Assembly: GCA_964036045.1 (NCBI GenBank)
Contig: OZ038395.1
Location: 10,000,288 to 10,064,287 of the forward strand
Direction: 5' to 3'
Length of the DNA: 64,000 nucleotides
Origin: Eutreptiella sp. 'Long Island Sound 2002'
Lineage: Eukaryota; Euglenozoa; Euglenophyceae; Eutreptiales; Eutreptiaceae
The notes under the pieces were generated by a model. The model saw nothing but the letters and a program-made list of their open reading frames with translations, did no database searches and was not told the origin of the DNA. Shown here piece after piece: positions 10,600 through 23,999 of this stretch. The translations under genes and the position numbers were made by a program. Within the stretch, counting starts at the first letter, position 1, and each line of letters begins with the position of its first letter.

Positions 10600-13500
10600 A
10601 ATTTCAAACCCATCTTTCCCTACGTTTTTCAGCATGCTGATTCCACCCAAATCGATTCCCGGTCAAAACGGAAACTTTTTTGCGCGCCGCGCCGCGCGCG
10701 CGCCTGGGCAAAATCAGTTCTGGCCAGCCGAGCCTAGGGCCATTCCAGCCAAATCTGGGTATGTCACCGGGGGTACCCCAGTTTGACCCAGAATTTCAAA
10801 CCCATCTTTCCCTACGTTTTTCAGCATGCCGATTCCACCCAAATCGATTCCCGGTCAAAACGGAAACTTTTTTGCGCGCCGCGCCGCGCGCGCGCCTGGG
10901 CAAAATCAGTTCTGGCCAGCCCAGCCTAGGGGCATTCCAGCCAAATCTGGGTATGTCACCGGGGGTGCCCCAGTTTGACCCAGAATTCCAAACCCATCTT
11001 TTCCTACGTTTTTCAGCATGCCGATTCCACCCAAATCGATTCCCGGTCAAAACGGAAACTTTTTTGCGCGCCGCGCCGCGCGCGCGCCTGGGCAAAATCA
11101 GTTCTGGCCAGCCCAGCCTAGGGCCATTCCAGCCAAATCTGGGTATGTCACCGGGGGTACCCCAGTTTGACCCAGAATTTCAAACCCATCTTTCCCTACG
11201 TTTTTCAGCATGCCGATTCCACCCAAATCGATTCCCGGTCAAAACGGAAACTTTTTTGCGCGCCGCGCCGCGCGCGCGCCTGGGCAAAATCAGTTCTGGC
11301 CAGCCCAGCCTAGGGCCATTCCAGCCAAATCTGGGTATGTCACCGGGGGTACCCCAGTTTGACCCAGAACTTCAAACCCATCTTTCCCTACGTTTTTCAG
11401 CATGCCGATTCCACCCAAATCGATTCCCGGTGAAAACAGAAACTTTTTTGCGCGCCGCGCCGCGCGCGCGCCTGGGCAAAATCAGTTCTGGCCAGCCCAG
11501 CCTAGGGGCATTCCAGCCAAATCTGGGTATGTCACCGGGGGTACCCCAGTTTGACCCAGAATTTCAAACCCATCTTTCCCTACGTTTTTCAGCATGCCGA
11601 TTCCACCCAAATCGATTCCTGGTCAAAACGGAAACTTTTTTGCGCGCCGCGCCGCGCGCGCGCCTGGGCAAAATCAGTTCTGGCCAGCCCAGCCTAGGGC
11701 CATTCCAGCCAAATCTGGGTATGTCACCGGGGGTACCCCAGTTTGACCCAGAACTTCAAACCCATCTTTCCCTACGTTTTTCAGCATGCCGATTCCACCC
11801 AAATCGATTCCCGGTGAAAACGGAAACTTTTTTGCGCGCCGTGCCGCGCGCGCGCCTGGGCAAAATCAGTTCTGGCCAGCCCAGCCTAGGGCCATTCCAG
11901 CCAAATCTGGGTATGTCACCGGGGGTACCCCAGTTTGACCCAGAATTTCAAACCCATCTTTCCCTACGTTTTTCAGCATGCCGATTCCACCCAAATCGAT
12001 TCCCGGTCAAATCGGAAAATTTTTTGCGCGCCGTGCCGCGCACGCGCCTGGGCAAAATCAGTTCTGGCCAGCCCAGCCTAGGGCCATTCCAGCCAAATCT
12101 GGGTATGTCACCGGGGGTACCCCAGTTTGACCCAGAATTTCAAACCCATCTTTCCCTACGTTTTTCAGCATGCTGATTCCACCCAAATCGATTCCCGGTC
12201 AAAACAGAAACTTTTTTGCGCGCCGCGCCGCGCGCGCGCCTGGGCAAAATCAGTTCTGGCCAGCCGAGCCTAGGGCCATTCCAGCCAAATCTGGGTATGT
12301 CACCGGGGGTACCCCAGTTTGACCCAGAATTTCAAACCCATCTTTCCCTACGTTTTTCAGCATGCCGATTCCACCCAAATCGATTCCCGGTCAAAACGGA
12401 AACTTTTTTGCGCGCCGCGCCGCGCGCGCGCCTGGGCAAAATCAGTTCTGGCCAGCCCAGCCTAGGGGCATTCCAGCCAAATCTGGGTATGTCACCGGGG
12501 GTACCCCAGTTTGACCCAGAATTCCAAACCCATCTTTTCCTACGTTTTTCAGCATGCCGATTCCACCCAAATCGATTCCCGGTCAAAACGGAAAGTTTTT
12601 TGCGCGCCGCGCCGCGCGCGCGCCTGGGCAAAATCAGTTCTGGCCAGCCCAGCCTAGGGCCATTCCAGCCAAATCTGGGTATGTCACCGGGGGTACCCCA
12701 GTTTGACCCAGAATTTCAAACCCATCTTTCCCTACGTTTTTCAGCATGCCGATTCCACCCAAATCGATTCCCGGTCAAAACGGAAACTTTTTTGCGCGCC
12801 GCGCCGCGCGCGCGCCTGGGCAAAATCAGTTCTGGCCAGCCCAGCCTAGGGCCATTCCAGCCAAATCTGGGTATGTCACCGGGGGTACCCCAGTTTGACC
12901 CAGAACTTCAAACCCATCTTTCCCTACGTTTTTCAGCATGCCGATTCCACCCAAATCGATTCCCGGTGAAAACGGAAACTTTTTTGCGCGCCGCGCCGCG
13001 CGCCGCCTGGGCAAAATCAGTTCTGGCCAGCCCAGCCTAGGGCCATTCCAGCCAAATCTGGGTATGTCACCGGGGGTACCCCAGTTTGACCCAGAATTTC
13101 AAACCCATCTTTCCCTACGTTTTTCAGCATGCCGATTCCACCCAAATCGATTCCCGGTCAAAACGGAAAATTTTTTGCGCGCCGCGCCGCGCACGCGCCT
13201 GGGCAAAATCAGTTCTGGCCAGCCCTGCCTAGGGCCATTCCAGCCAAATCTGGGTATGTCACCGGGGGTACCCCAGTTTGACCCAGAATTTCAAACCCAT
13301 CTTTCCCTACGTTTTTCAGCATGCCGATTCCACCCAAATCGATTCCCGGTCAAAACGGGAACTTTTTTGCGCGCCGCGCCGCGCGCGCGCCTGGGCAAAA
13401 TCAGTTCTGGCCAGCCCAGCCTAGGGCCATTCCAGCCAAATCTGGGTATGTCACCGGGGGTACCCCAGTTTGACCCAGAATTTCAAACCCATCTTTCCCT

Positions 13501-15900
13501 ACGTTTTTCAGCATGCCGATTCCACCCAAATCGATTCCCGGTCAAAACGGAAAATTTTTTGCGCGCCGCGCCGCGCACGCGCCTGGGCAAAATCAGTTCT
13601 GGCCAGCCCAGCCTAGGGCCATTCCAGCCAAATCTGGGTATGTCACCGGGGGTACCCCAGTTTGACCCAGAATTTCAAACCCAGCTTTCCCTACGTTTTT
13701 CAGCATGCCGATTCCACCCAAATCGATTCCCGGTCAAAACGGAAACTTTTTTGCGCGCCGCGCCGCGCGCGCGCCTGGGCAAAATCAGTTCTGGCCAGCC
13801 CAGCCTAGGGCGATTCCAGCCAAATCTGAGTATGTCACCGGGGTTACCCCAGTTTGACCCAGAACTTCAAACCCATCTTTCCCTACGTTTTTCAGCATGC
13901 CGATTCCACCCAAATCGATTCCCGGTCAAAACGGAAACTTTTTTGCGCGCCGCGCCGCGCGCGCGCCTGGGCAAAATCAGTTCTGGCCAGCCCAGCCTAG
14001 GGCCATTCCAGCCAAATCTGGGTATGTCACCGGGGGTACCCCAGTTTGACCCAGAATTTCAAACCCATCTTTCCCTACGTTTTTCAGCATGCCGATTCCA
14101 CCCAAATCGATTCCCGGTCAAAACGGAAAATTTTTTGCGCGCCGCGCCGCGCACGCGCCTGGGCAAAATCAGTTCTGGCCAGCCCAGCCTAGGGGCATTC
14201 CAGCCAAATCTGGGTATGTCACCGGGGGTACCCCAGTTTGACCCAGAATTTCAAACCCATCTTTCCCTACGTTTTTCAGCATGCCGATTCCACCCAAATC
14301 GATTCCCGGTCAAAACGGAAACTTTTTTGCGCGCCGCGCCGCGCGCGCGCCTGGGCAAAATCAGTTCTGGCCAGCCCAGCCTAGGGCCATTCCAGCCAAA
14401 TCTGGGTATGTCACCGGGGGTACCCCAGTTTGACCCAGAACTTCAAACCCATCTTTCCCTACGTTTTTCAGCATGCCGATTCCACCCAAATCGATTCCCG
14501 GTGAAAACGGAAACTTTTTTGCGCGCCGCGCCGCGCGCGCGCCTGGGCAAAATCAGTTCTGGCCAGCCCAGCCTAGGGCCATTCCAGCCAAATCTGGGTA
14601 TGTCACCGGGGGTACCCCAGTTTGACCCAGAATTTCAAACCCATCTTTCCCTACGTTTTTCAGCATGCCGATTCCACCCAAATCGATTCCCGGTCAAAAC
14701 GGAAAATTTTTTGCGCGCCGCGCCGCGCACGCGCCTGGGCAAAATCAGTTCTGGCCAGCCCAGCCTAGGGCCATTCCAGCCAAATCTGGGTATGTCACCG
14801 GGGGTACCCCAGTTTGACCCAGAATTTCAAACCCATCTTTCCCTACGTTTTTCAGCATGCCGATTCCACCCAAATCGATTCCCGGTCAAAACGGGAACTT
14901 TTTTGCGCGCCGCGCCGCGCGCGCGCCTGGGCAAAATCAGTTCTGGCCAGCCCAGCCTAGGGCCATTCCAGCCAAATCTGGGTATGTCACCGGGGGTACC
15001 CCAGTTTGACCCAGAATTTCAAACCCATCTTTCCCTACGTTTTTCAGCATGCCGATTCCACCCAAATCGATTCCCGGTCAAAACGGAAAATTTTTTGCGC
15101 GCCGCGCCGCGCACGCGCCTGGGCAAAATCAGTTCTGGCCAGCCCAGCCTAGGGCCATTCCAGCCAAATCTGGGTATGTCACCGGGGGTACCCCAGTTTG
15201 ACCCAGAATTTCAAACCCAGCTTTCCCTACGTTTTTCAGCATGCCGATTCCACCCAAATCGATTCCCGGTCAAAACGGAAACTTTTTTGCGCGCCGCGCC
15301 GCGCGCGCGCCTGGGCAAAATCAGTTCTGGCCAGCCCAGCCTAGGGCGATTCCAGCCAAATCTGAGTATGTCACCGGGGTTACCCCAGTTTGACCCAGAA
15401 CTTCAAACCCATCTTTCCCTACGTTTTTCAGCATGCCGATTCCACCCAAATCGATTCCCGGTGAAAACGGAAACTTTTTTGCGCGCCGCGCCGCGCGCGC
15501 GCCTGGGCAAAATCAGTTCTGGCCAGCCCAGCCTAGGGCCATTCCAGCCAAATCTGGGTATGTCACCGGGGGTACCCCAGTTTGACCCAGAATTTCAAAC
15601 CCATCTTTCCCTACGTTTTTCAGCATGCCGATTCCACCCAAATCGATTCCCGGTCAAAACGGAAAATTTTTTGCGCGCCGCGCCGCGCACGCGCCTGGGC
15701 AAAATCAGTTCTGGCCAGCCCAGCCTAGGGGCATTCCAGCCAAATCTGGGTATGTCACCGGGGGTACCCCAGTTTGACCCAGAATTTCAAACCCATCTTT
15801 CCCTACGTTTTTCAGCATGCCGATTCCACCCAAATCGATTCCCGGTCAAAACGGGAACTTTTTTGCGCGCCGCGCCGCGCGCGCGCCTGGGCAAAATCAG
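10600..15900 (+). repeat. Eight-monomer (1536 bp) higher-order repeats
   Basis: agcatgctgattcc, which puts a TGA in the open frame, occurs at about 10633 and 12169, 1536 bp apart. The cluster cgattccagcc / ctgagtatg / ggggttacc occurs at 13811 and 15347, also 1536 bp apart. Between them the order of units marked aaaattttttgcg...gcacgcgcc, acgggaac, cccagctttcc and gaacttcaaa repeats with period eight. At least three successive 8-mers are recognisable, with differences between copies. Confidence 0.85.
12981..13010 (+). other. One-base deletion in the GC block
   Basis: The end of the G/C block reads gcgcgccgcctggg, one base shorter than the consensus. Array phase moves by -1 and the open frame is broken here. 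Confidence 0.85.
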
Positions 15901-15989
15901 TTCTGGCCAGCCCAGCCTAGGGCCATTCCAGCCAAATCTGGGTATGTCACCGGGGGTACGCCAGTTTGACCCAGAATTTCAAACCCATC

Positions 15990-18900
15990 TTTCCCTACGT
16001 TTTTCAGCATGCCGATTCCACCCAAATCAATTCCCGGTCAAAACGGAAACTTTTTTGCGCGCCGCGCCGCGCGCGCGCCTGGGCAAAATCAGTTCTGGCC
16101 AGCCCAGCCTAGGGCCATTCCAGCCAAATCTGGGTATGTCACCGGGGGTACCCCAGTTTGACCCAGAATTTCAAACCCATCTTTCCCTACGTTTTTCAGC
16201 ATGCCGATTCCACCCAAATCGATTCCCGGTGAAAACGGAAACTTTTTTGCGCGCCGCGCCGCGCGCGCGCCTGGGCAAAATCAGTTCTGGCCAGCCCAGC
16301 CTAGGGCCATTCCAGCCAAATCTGGGTATGTCACCGGGGGTACCCCAGTTTGACCCAGAACTTCAAACCCATCTTTCCCTACGTTTTTCAGCATGCCGAT
16401 TCCACCCAAATCGATTCCCGGTGAAAACGGAAACTTTTTTGCGCGCCGCGCCGCGCGCGCGCCTGGGCAAAATCAGTTCTGGCCAGCCCAGCCAAGGGCC
16501 ATTCCAGCCAAATCTGGGTATGTCACCGGGGGTACCCCAGTTTGACCCAGAATTTCAAACCCATCTTTCCCTACGTTTTTCAGCATGCCGATTCCACCCA
16601 AATCGATTCCCGGTCAAAACGGAAAATTTTTTGCGCGCCGCGCCGCGCACGCGCCTGGGCAAAATCAGTTCTGGCCAGCCCAGCCTAGGGCCATTCCAGC
16701 CAAATCTGGGTATGTCACCGGGGGTACCCCAGTTTGACCCAGAATTTCAAACCCAGCTTTCCCTACGTTTTTCAGCATGCCGATTCCACCCAAATCGATT
16801 CCCGGTCAAAACGGGAACTTTTTTGCGCGCCGCGCCGCGCGCGCGCCTGGGCAAAATCAGTTCTGGCCAGCCCAGCCTAGGGCCATTCCAGCCAAATCTG
16901 GGTATGTCACCGGGGGTACCCCAGTTTGACCCAGAATTTCAAACCCATTTTTCCCTACGTTTTTCAGCATGCCGATTCCACCCAAATCAATTCCCGGTCA
17001 AAACGGAAACTTTTTTGCGCGCCGCGCCGCGCGCGCGCCTGGGCAAAATCAGTTCTGGCCAGCCCAGCCTAGGGCCATTCCAGCCAAATCTGGGTATGTC
17101 ACCGGGGGTACCCCAGTTTGACCCAGAATTTCAAACCCATCTTTCCCTACGTTTTTCAGCATGCCGATTCCACCCAAATCGATTCCCGGTGAAAACGGAA
17201 ACTTTTTTGCGCGCCGCGCCGCGCGCGCGCCTGGGCAAAATCAGTTCTGGCCAGCCCAGCCTAGGGCCATTCCAGCCAAATCTGGGTATGTCACCGGGGG
17301 TACCCCAGTTTGACCCAGAACTTCAAACCCATCTTTCCCTACGTTTTTCAGCATGCCGATTCCACCCAAATCGATTCCCGGTGAAAACGGAAACTTTTTT
17401 GCGCGCCGCGCCGCGCGCGCGCCTGGGCAAAATCAGTTCTGGCCAGCCCAGCCAAGGGCCATTCCAGCCAAATCTGGGTATGTCACCGGGGGTACCCCAG
17501 TTTGACCCAGAATTTCAAACCCATCTTTCCCTACGTTTTTCAGCATGCCGATTCCACCCAAATCGATTCCCGGTCAAAACGGAAAATTTTTTGCGCGCCG
17601 CGCCGCGCACGCGCCTGGGCAAAATCAGTTCTGGCCAGCCCAGCCTAGGGCCATTCCAGCCAAATCTGGGTATGTCACCGGGGGTACCCCAGTTTGACCC
17701 AGAATTTCAAACCCAGCTTTCCCTACGTTTTTCAGCATGCCGATTCCACCCAAATCGATTCCCGGTCAAAACGGGAACTTTTTTGCGCGCCGCGCCGCGC
17801 GCGCGCCTGGGCAAAATCAGTTCTGGCCAGCCCAGCCTAGGGCCATTCCAGCCAAATCTGGGTATGTCACCGGGGGTACCCCATTTTGACCCAGAATTTT
17901 AAACCCATTTTTCCCTACGTTTTTCAGCCTGCCGATTCCACCCAAATCGATTCCCGGTCAAAACGGAAACTTTTTTGCGCGCCGCGCCGCGCGCGCGCCT
18001 GGGCAAAATCAGTTCTGGCCAGCCCAGCCTAGGGCCATTCCAGCCAAATCTGGGTATGTCACCGGGGGTACCCCAGTTTGACCCAGAATTTCAAACCCAT
18101 CTTTCCCTACGTTTTTCAGCATGCCGATTCCACCCAAATCGATTCCCGGTCAAAACGGAAACTTTTTTGCGCGCCGCGCCGCGCGCGCGCCTGGGCAAAA
18201 TCAGTTCTGGCCAGCCCAGCCTAGGGCCATTCCAGCCAAATCTGGGTATGTCACCGGGGGTACCCCAGTTTGACCCAGAATTTCAAACCCATCTTTCCCT
18301 ACGTTTTTCAGCATGCCGATTCCACCCAAATCGATTCCCGGTCAAAACGGAAAATTTTTTGCGCGCCGCGCCGCGCACGCGCCTGGGCAAAATCAGTTCT
18401 GGCCAGCCCAGCCTAGGGCCATTCCAGCCAAATCTGGGTATGTCACCGGGGGTACCCCAGTTTGACCCAGAATTTCAAACCCATCTTTCCCTACGTTTTT
18501 CAGCATGCCGATTCCACCCAAATCGATTCCCGGTCAAAACGGGAACTTTTTTGCGCGCCGCGCCGCGCGCGCGCCTGGGCAAAATCAGTTCTGGCCAGCC
18601 CAGCCTAGGGCCATTCCAGCCAAATCTGGGTATGTCACCGGGGGTACCCCAGTTTGACCCAGAATTTCAAACCCATCTTTCCCTACGTTTTTCAGCATGC
18701 CGATTCCACCCCAATCGATTCCCGGTCAAAACGGAAACTTTTTTGCGCGCCGCGCCGCGCGCGCGCCTGGGCAAAATCAGTTCTGGCCAGCCCAGCCTAG
18801 GGCCATTCCAGCCAAATCTGGGTATGTCACCGGGGGTACCCCATTTTGACCCAGAATTTTAAACCCATTTTTCCCTACGTTTTTCAGCCTGCCGATTCCA

Positions 18901-19900
18901 CCCAAATCGATTCCCGGTCAAAACGGAAACTTTTTTGCGCGCCGCGCCGCGCGCGCGCCTGGGCAAAATCAGTTCTGGCCAGCCCAGCCTAGGGCCATTC
19001 CAGCCAAATCTGGGTATGTCACCGGGGGTACCCCAGTTTGACCCAGAATTTCAAACCCATCTTTCCCTACGTTTTTCAGCATGCCGATTCCACCCAAATC
19101 GATTCCCGGTCAAAACGGAAACTTTTTTGCGCGCCGCGCCGCGCGCGCGCCTGGGCAAAATCAGTTCTGGCCAGCCCAGCCTGGGGCCATTCCAGCCAAA
19201 TCTGGGTATGTCACCGGGGGTACCCCAGTTTGACCCAGAATTTCAAACCCATCTTTCCCTACGTTTTTCAGCATGCCGATTCCACCCAAATCGATTCCCG
19301 GTCAAAACGGAAACTTTTTTGCGCGCCGCGCCGCGCGCGCGCCTGGGCAAAATCAGTTCTGGCCAGCCCAGCCTAGGGCCATTCCAGCCAAATCTGGTTA
19401 TGTCACCGGGGGTACCCCAGTTTGACCCAGAACTTCAAACCCATCTTTCCCTACGTTTTTCAGCATGCCGATTCCACCCAAATCGATTCCCGGTGAAAAC
19501 GGAAACTTTTTTGCGCGCCGCGCCGCGCGCGCGCCTGGGCAAAATCAGTTCTGGCCAGCCCAGCCAAGGGCCATTCCAGCCAAATCTGGGTATGTCACCG
19601 GGGGTACCCCAGTTTGACCCAGAATTTCAAACCCATCTTTCCCTACGTTTTTCAGCATGCCGATTCCACCCAAATCGATTCCCGGTCAAAACGGAAAATT
19701 TTTTGCGCGCCGCGCCGCGCGCGCGCCTGGGCAAAATCAGTTCTGGCCAGCCCAGCCTAGGGCCATTCCAGCCAAATCTGGGTATGTCACCGGGGGTACC
19801 CCATTTTGACCCAGAATTTTAAACCCATTTTTCCCTACGTTTTTCAGCCTGCCGATTCCACCCAAATCGATTCCCGGTCAAAACGGAAACTTTTTTGCGC
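15990..19900 (+). repeat. Five-monomer (960 bp) higher-order repeats with TAA marker
   Basis: cccaaatcaattcc occurs at about 16021 and 16981 and gccaagggcc at 16491 and 17451, each 960 bp apart. A unit with the linked variants ccattttgac, gaattttaaaccc and cagcctgcc occurs at 17881, 18841 and 19801, again 960 bp apart. That unit carries an in-frame TAA and closes the open frame each time. Only part of the preceding 8-mer is retained in these 5-mers, so they probably arose from it by deletion and re-amplification. Confidence 0.85.
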
Positions 19901-20937
19901 GCCGCGCCGCGCGCGCGCCTGGGCAAAATCAGTTCTGGCCAGCCCAGCCTAGGGCCATTCCAGCCAAATCTGGGTATGTCACCGGGGGTACCCCAGTTTG
20001 ACCCAGAATTTCAAACCCATCTTTCCCTACGTTTTTCAGCATGCCGATTCCACCCAAATCGATTCCCGGTCAAAACGGAAACTTTTTTGCGCGCCGCGCC
20101 GCGCGCGCGCCTGGGCAAAATCAGTTCTGGCCAGCCCAGCCTAGGGCCATTCCAGCCAAATCTGGGTATGTCACCGGGGGTACCCCAGTTTGACCCAGAA
20201 TTTCAAACCCATCTTTCCCTACGTTTTTCAGCATGCCGATTCCACCCAAATCGATTCCCGGTCAAAACGGAAACTTTTTTGCGCGCCGCGCCGCGCGCGC
20301 GCCTGGGCAAAATCAGTTCTGGCCAGCCCAGCCTAGGGCCATTCCAGCCAAATCTGGGTATGTCACCGGGGGTACCCCAGTTTGACCCAGAATTTCAAAC
20401 CCATCTTTCCCTACGTTTTTCAGCATGCCGATTCCACCCGAATCGATTCCCGGTCAAAACAGAAACTTTTTTGCGTGCCGCGCCGCGCGCGCGCCTGGGC
20501 AAAATCAGTTCTGGCCAGCCCAGCCTAGGGCCATTCCAGCCAAATCTGGGTATGTCACCGGGGGTACCCCAGTTTGACCTAGAATTTCAAACCCATCTTT
20601 CCCTACGTTTTTCAGCATGCCGATTCCACCCAAATCGATTCCCGGTCAAAACGGAAACTTTTTTGCGCGCCGCGCCGCGCGCGCGCCTGGGAAAAATCAG
20701 TTCTGGCCAGCCCAGCCCAGGGCCATTCCAGCCAAATCTGGGTATGTCACCGGGGGTACCCCAGTTTGACCCAGAATTTCAAACCCATCTTTCCCTACGT
20801 TTTTCAGCATGCCGATTCCACCCAAATCGATTCCCGGTCAAAACGGAAACTTTTTTGCGCGCCGCGCCGCGCGCGCGCCTGGGCAAAATCAGTTCTGGCC
20901 AGCCCAGCCTAGGGCCATTCCAGCCAAATCTGGGTAT

Positions 20938-20947
20938 GTCACGTCAC
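20938..20947 (+). repeat. 5-bp tandem duplication gtcacgtcac
   Basis: The consensus gtatgtcaccggg becomes gtatgtcacgtcaccggg. It is the only insertion larger than one base in the window, a 197-bp monomer, and shifts the frame locally. Confidence 0.9.
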
Positions 20948-22478
20948 CGGGGGTACCCCAGTTTGACCCAGAATTTCAAGCCCATCTTTCCCTACGTTTT
21001 GCAGCATGCCGATTCCACCCAAATCGATTCCCGGTCAAAACGGAAACTTTTTTGCGCGCCGCGCCGCGCGCGCGCCTGGGCAAAATCAGTTCTGGCCAGC
21101 CCAGCCTCAGGCCATTCCAGCCAAATCTGGGTATGTCACCGGGGGTACCCCATTTTGACCCAGAATTTTAAACCCATTTTTCCCTACGTTTTTCAGCCTG
21201 CCGATTCCACCCAAATCGATTCCCGGTCAAAACGGAAACTTTTTTGCGCGCCGCGCCGCGCGCGCGCCTGGGCAAAATCAGTTCTGGCCAGCCCAGCCTA
21301 GGGCCATTCCAGCCAAATCTGGGTATGTCACCGGGGGTACCCCAGTTTGACCCAGAATTTCAAACCCATCTTTCCCTACGTTTTTCAGCATGCCGATTCC
21401 ACCCAAATCGATTCCCGGTCAAAACGGAAACTTTTTTGCGCGCCGCGCCGCGCGCGCGCCTGGGCAAAATCAGTTCTGGCCAGCCCAGCCTACGGCCATT
21501 CGAGCCAAATCTGGGTATGTCACCGGGGGTACCCCAGTTTGACCCAGAATTTCAAACCCATCTTTCCCTACGTTTTTCAGCATGCCGATTCCACCCAAAT
21601 CGATTCCCGGTCAAAACGGAAACTTTTTTGCGCGCCGCGCCGCGCGCACGCCTGGGCAAAATCAGTTCTGGCCAGCCCAGCCTAGGGCCATTCCAGCCAA
21701 ATCTGGGTATGTCACCGGGGGTACCCCAGTTTGACCCAGAATTTCAAACCCATCTTTCCCTACGTTTTTCAGCATGCCGATTCCACCCAAATCGATTCCC
21801 GGTCAAAACGGAAACTTTTTTGCGCGCCGCGCCGCGCGCGCGCCTGGGCAAAATCAGTTCTGGCCAGCCCAGCCTAGGGCCATTCCAGCCAAATCTGGGT
21901 ATGTCACCGGGGGTACCCCAGTTTGACCCAGAATTTCAAACCCATCTTTCCCTACGTTTTTCAGCATGCCGATTCCACCCGAATCGATTCCCGGTCAAAA
22001 CAGAAACTTTTTTGCGTGCCGCGCCGCGCGCGCGCCTGGGCAAAATCAGTTCTGGCCAGCCCAGCCTAGGGCCATTCCAGCCAAATCTGGGTATGTCACC
22101 GGGGGTACCCCAGTTTGACCTAGAATTTCAAACCCATCTTTCCCTACGTTTTTCAGCATGCCGATTCCACCCAAATCGATTCCCGGTCAAAACGGAAACT
22201 TTTTTGCGCGCCGCGCCGCGCGCGCGCCTGGGAAAAATCAGTTCTGGCCAGCCCAGCCCAGGGCCATTCCAGCCAAATCTGGGTATGTCACCGGGGGTAC
22301 CCCAGTTTGACCCAGAATTTCAAACCCATCTTTCCCTACGTTTTTCAGCATGCCGATTCCACCCAAATCGATTCCCGGTCAAAACGGAAACTTTTTTGCG
22401 CGCCGCGCCGCGCGCGCGCCTGGGCAAAATCAGTTCTGGCCAGCCCAGCCTAGGGCCATTCCAGCCAAATCTGGGTAT

Positions 22479-22488
22479 GTCACGTCAC
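22479..22488 (+). repeat. Second copy of the 5-bp duplication gtcacgtcac
   Basis: It is identical to the event at 20938 and lies exactly 1541 bp downstream, so it was copied with the eight-monomer block rather than arising twice. Confidence 0.9.
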
Positions 22489-23999
22489 CGGGGGTACCCC
22501 AGTTTGACCCAGAATTTCAAGCCCATCTTTCCCTACGTTTTGCAGCATGCCGATTCCACCCAAATCGATTCCCGGTCAAAACGGAAACTTTTTTGCGCGC
22601 CGCGCCGCGCGCGCGCCTGGGCAAAATCAGTTCTGGCCAGCCCAGCCTCAGGCCATTCCAGCCAAATCTGGGTATGTCACCGGGGGTACCCCATTTTGAC
22701 CCAGAATTTTAAACCCATTTTTCCCTACGTTTTTCAGCCTGCCGATTCCACCCAAATCGATTCCCGGTCAAAACGGAAACTTTTTTGCGCGCCGCGCCGC
22801 GCGCGCGCCTGGGCAAAATCAGTTCTGGCCAGCCCAGCCTAGGGCCATTCCAGCCAAATCTGGGTATGTCACCGGGGGTACCCCAGTTTGACCCAGAATT
22901 TCAAACCCATCTTTCCCTACGTTTTTCAGCATGCCGATTCCACCCAAATCGATTCCCGGTCAAAACGGAAACTTTTTTGCGCGCCGCGCCGCGCGCGCGC
23001 CTGGGCAAAATCAGTTCTGGCCAGCCCAGCCTACGGCCATTCGAGCCAAATCTGGGTATGTCACCGGGGGTACCCCAGTTTGACCCAGAATTTCAAACCC
23101 ATCTTTCCCTACGTTTTTCAGCATGCCGATTCCACCCAAATCGATTCCCGGTCAAAACGGAAACTTTTTTGCGCGCCGCGCCGCGCGCACGCCTGGGCAA
23201 AATCAGTTCTGGCCAGCCCAGCCTAGGGCCATTCCAGCCAAATCTGGGTATGTCACCGGGGGTACCCCAGTTTGACCCAGAATTTCAAACCCATCTTTCC
23301 CTACGTTTTTCAGCATGCCGATTCCACCCAAATCGATTCCCGGTCAAAACGGAAACTTTTTTGCGCGCCGCGCCGCGCGCGCGCCTGGGCAAAATCAGTT
23401 CTGGCCAGCCCAGCCTAGGGCCATTCCAGCCAAATCTGGGTATGTCACCGGGGGTACCCCAGTTTGACCCAGAATTTCAAGCCCATCTTTCCCTACGTTT
23501 TTCAGCATGCCGATTCCACCCAAATCGATTCCCGGTCAAAACGGAAACTTTTTTGCGTGCCGCGCCGCGCGCGCGCCTGGGCAAAATCAGTTCTGGCCAG
23601 CCCAGCCTAGGGCCATTCCAGCCAAATCTGGGTATGTCACCGGGGGTACCCCAGTTTGACCTAGAATTTCAAACCCATCTTTCCCTACGTTTTTCAGCAT
23701 GCCGATTCCACCCAAATCGATTCCCGGTCAAAACGGAAACTTTTTTGCGCGCCGCGCCGCGCGCGCGCCTGGGCAAAATCAGTTCTGGCCAGCCCAGCCC
23801 AGGGCCATTCCAGCCAAATCTGGGTATGTCACCGGGGGTACCCCAGTTTGACCCAGAATTTCGAACCCATCTTTCCCTACGTTTTTCAGCATGCCGATTC
23901 CACCCAAATAGATTCCCGGTCAAAACGGAAACTTTTTTGCGCGCCGCGCCGCGCGCGCGCCTGGGCAAAATCAGTTCTGGCCAGCCCAGCCTAGGGCCA

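Larger units (their letters stand above)
20220..23260 (+). repeat. 1541-bp higher-order repeat (8 monomers + 5 bp), about two copies
   Basis: The second copy lies 1541 bp after the first. Shared markers are the gtcac duplication (20938 and 22479), a cccgaatcg / cagaaac / gcgtgcc unit (about 20437 and 21978), a cctggga (gaaaaatcag) unit (about 20688 and 22229), a ccattttgac unit (21150 and 22691), a tacggccattcgagcc unit (about 21491 and 23032) and a gcgcgcacgcc unit (about 21646 and 23187). The near identity of the two copies points to a recent duplication. Similarity to the third position drops after about 23.26 kb. Confidence 0.9.
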
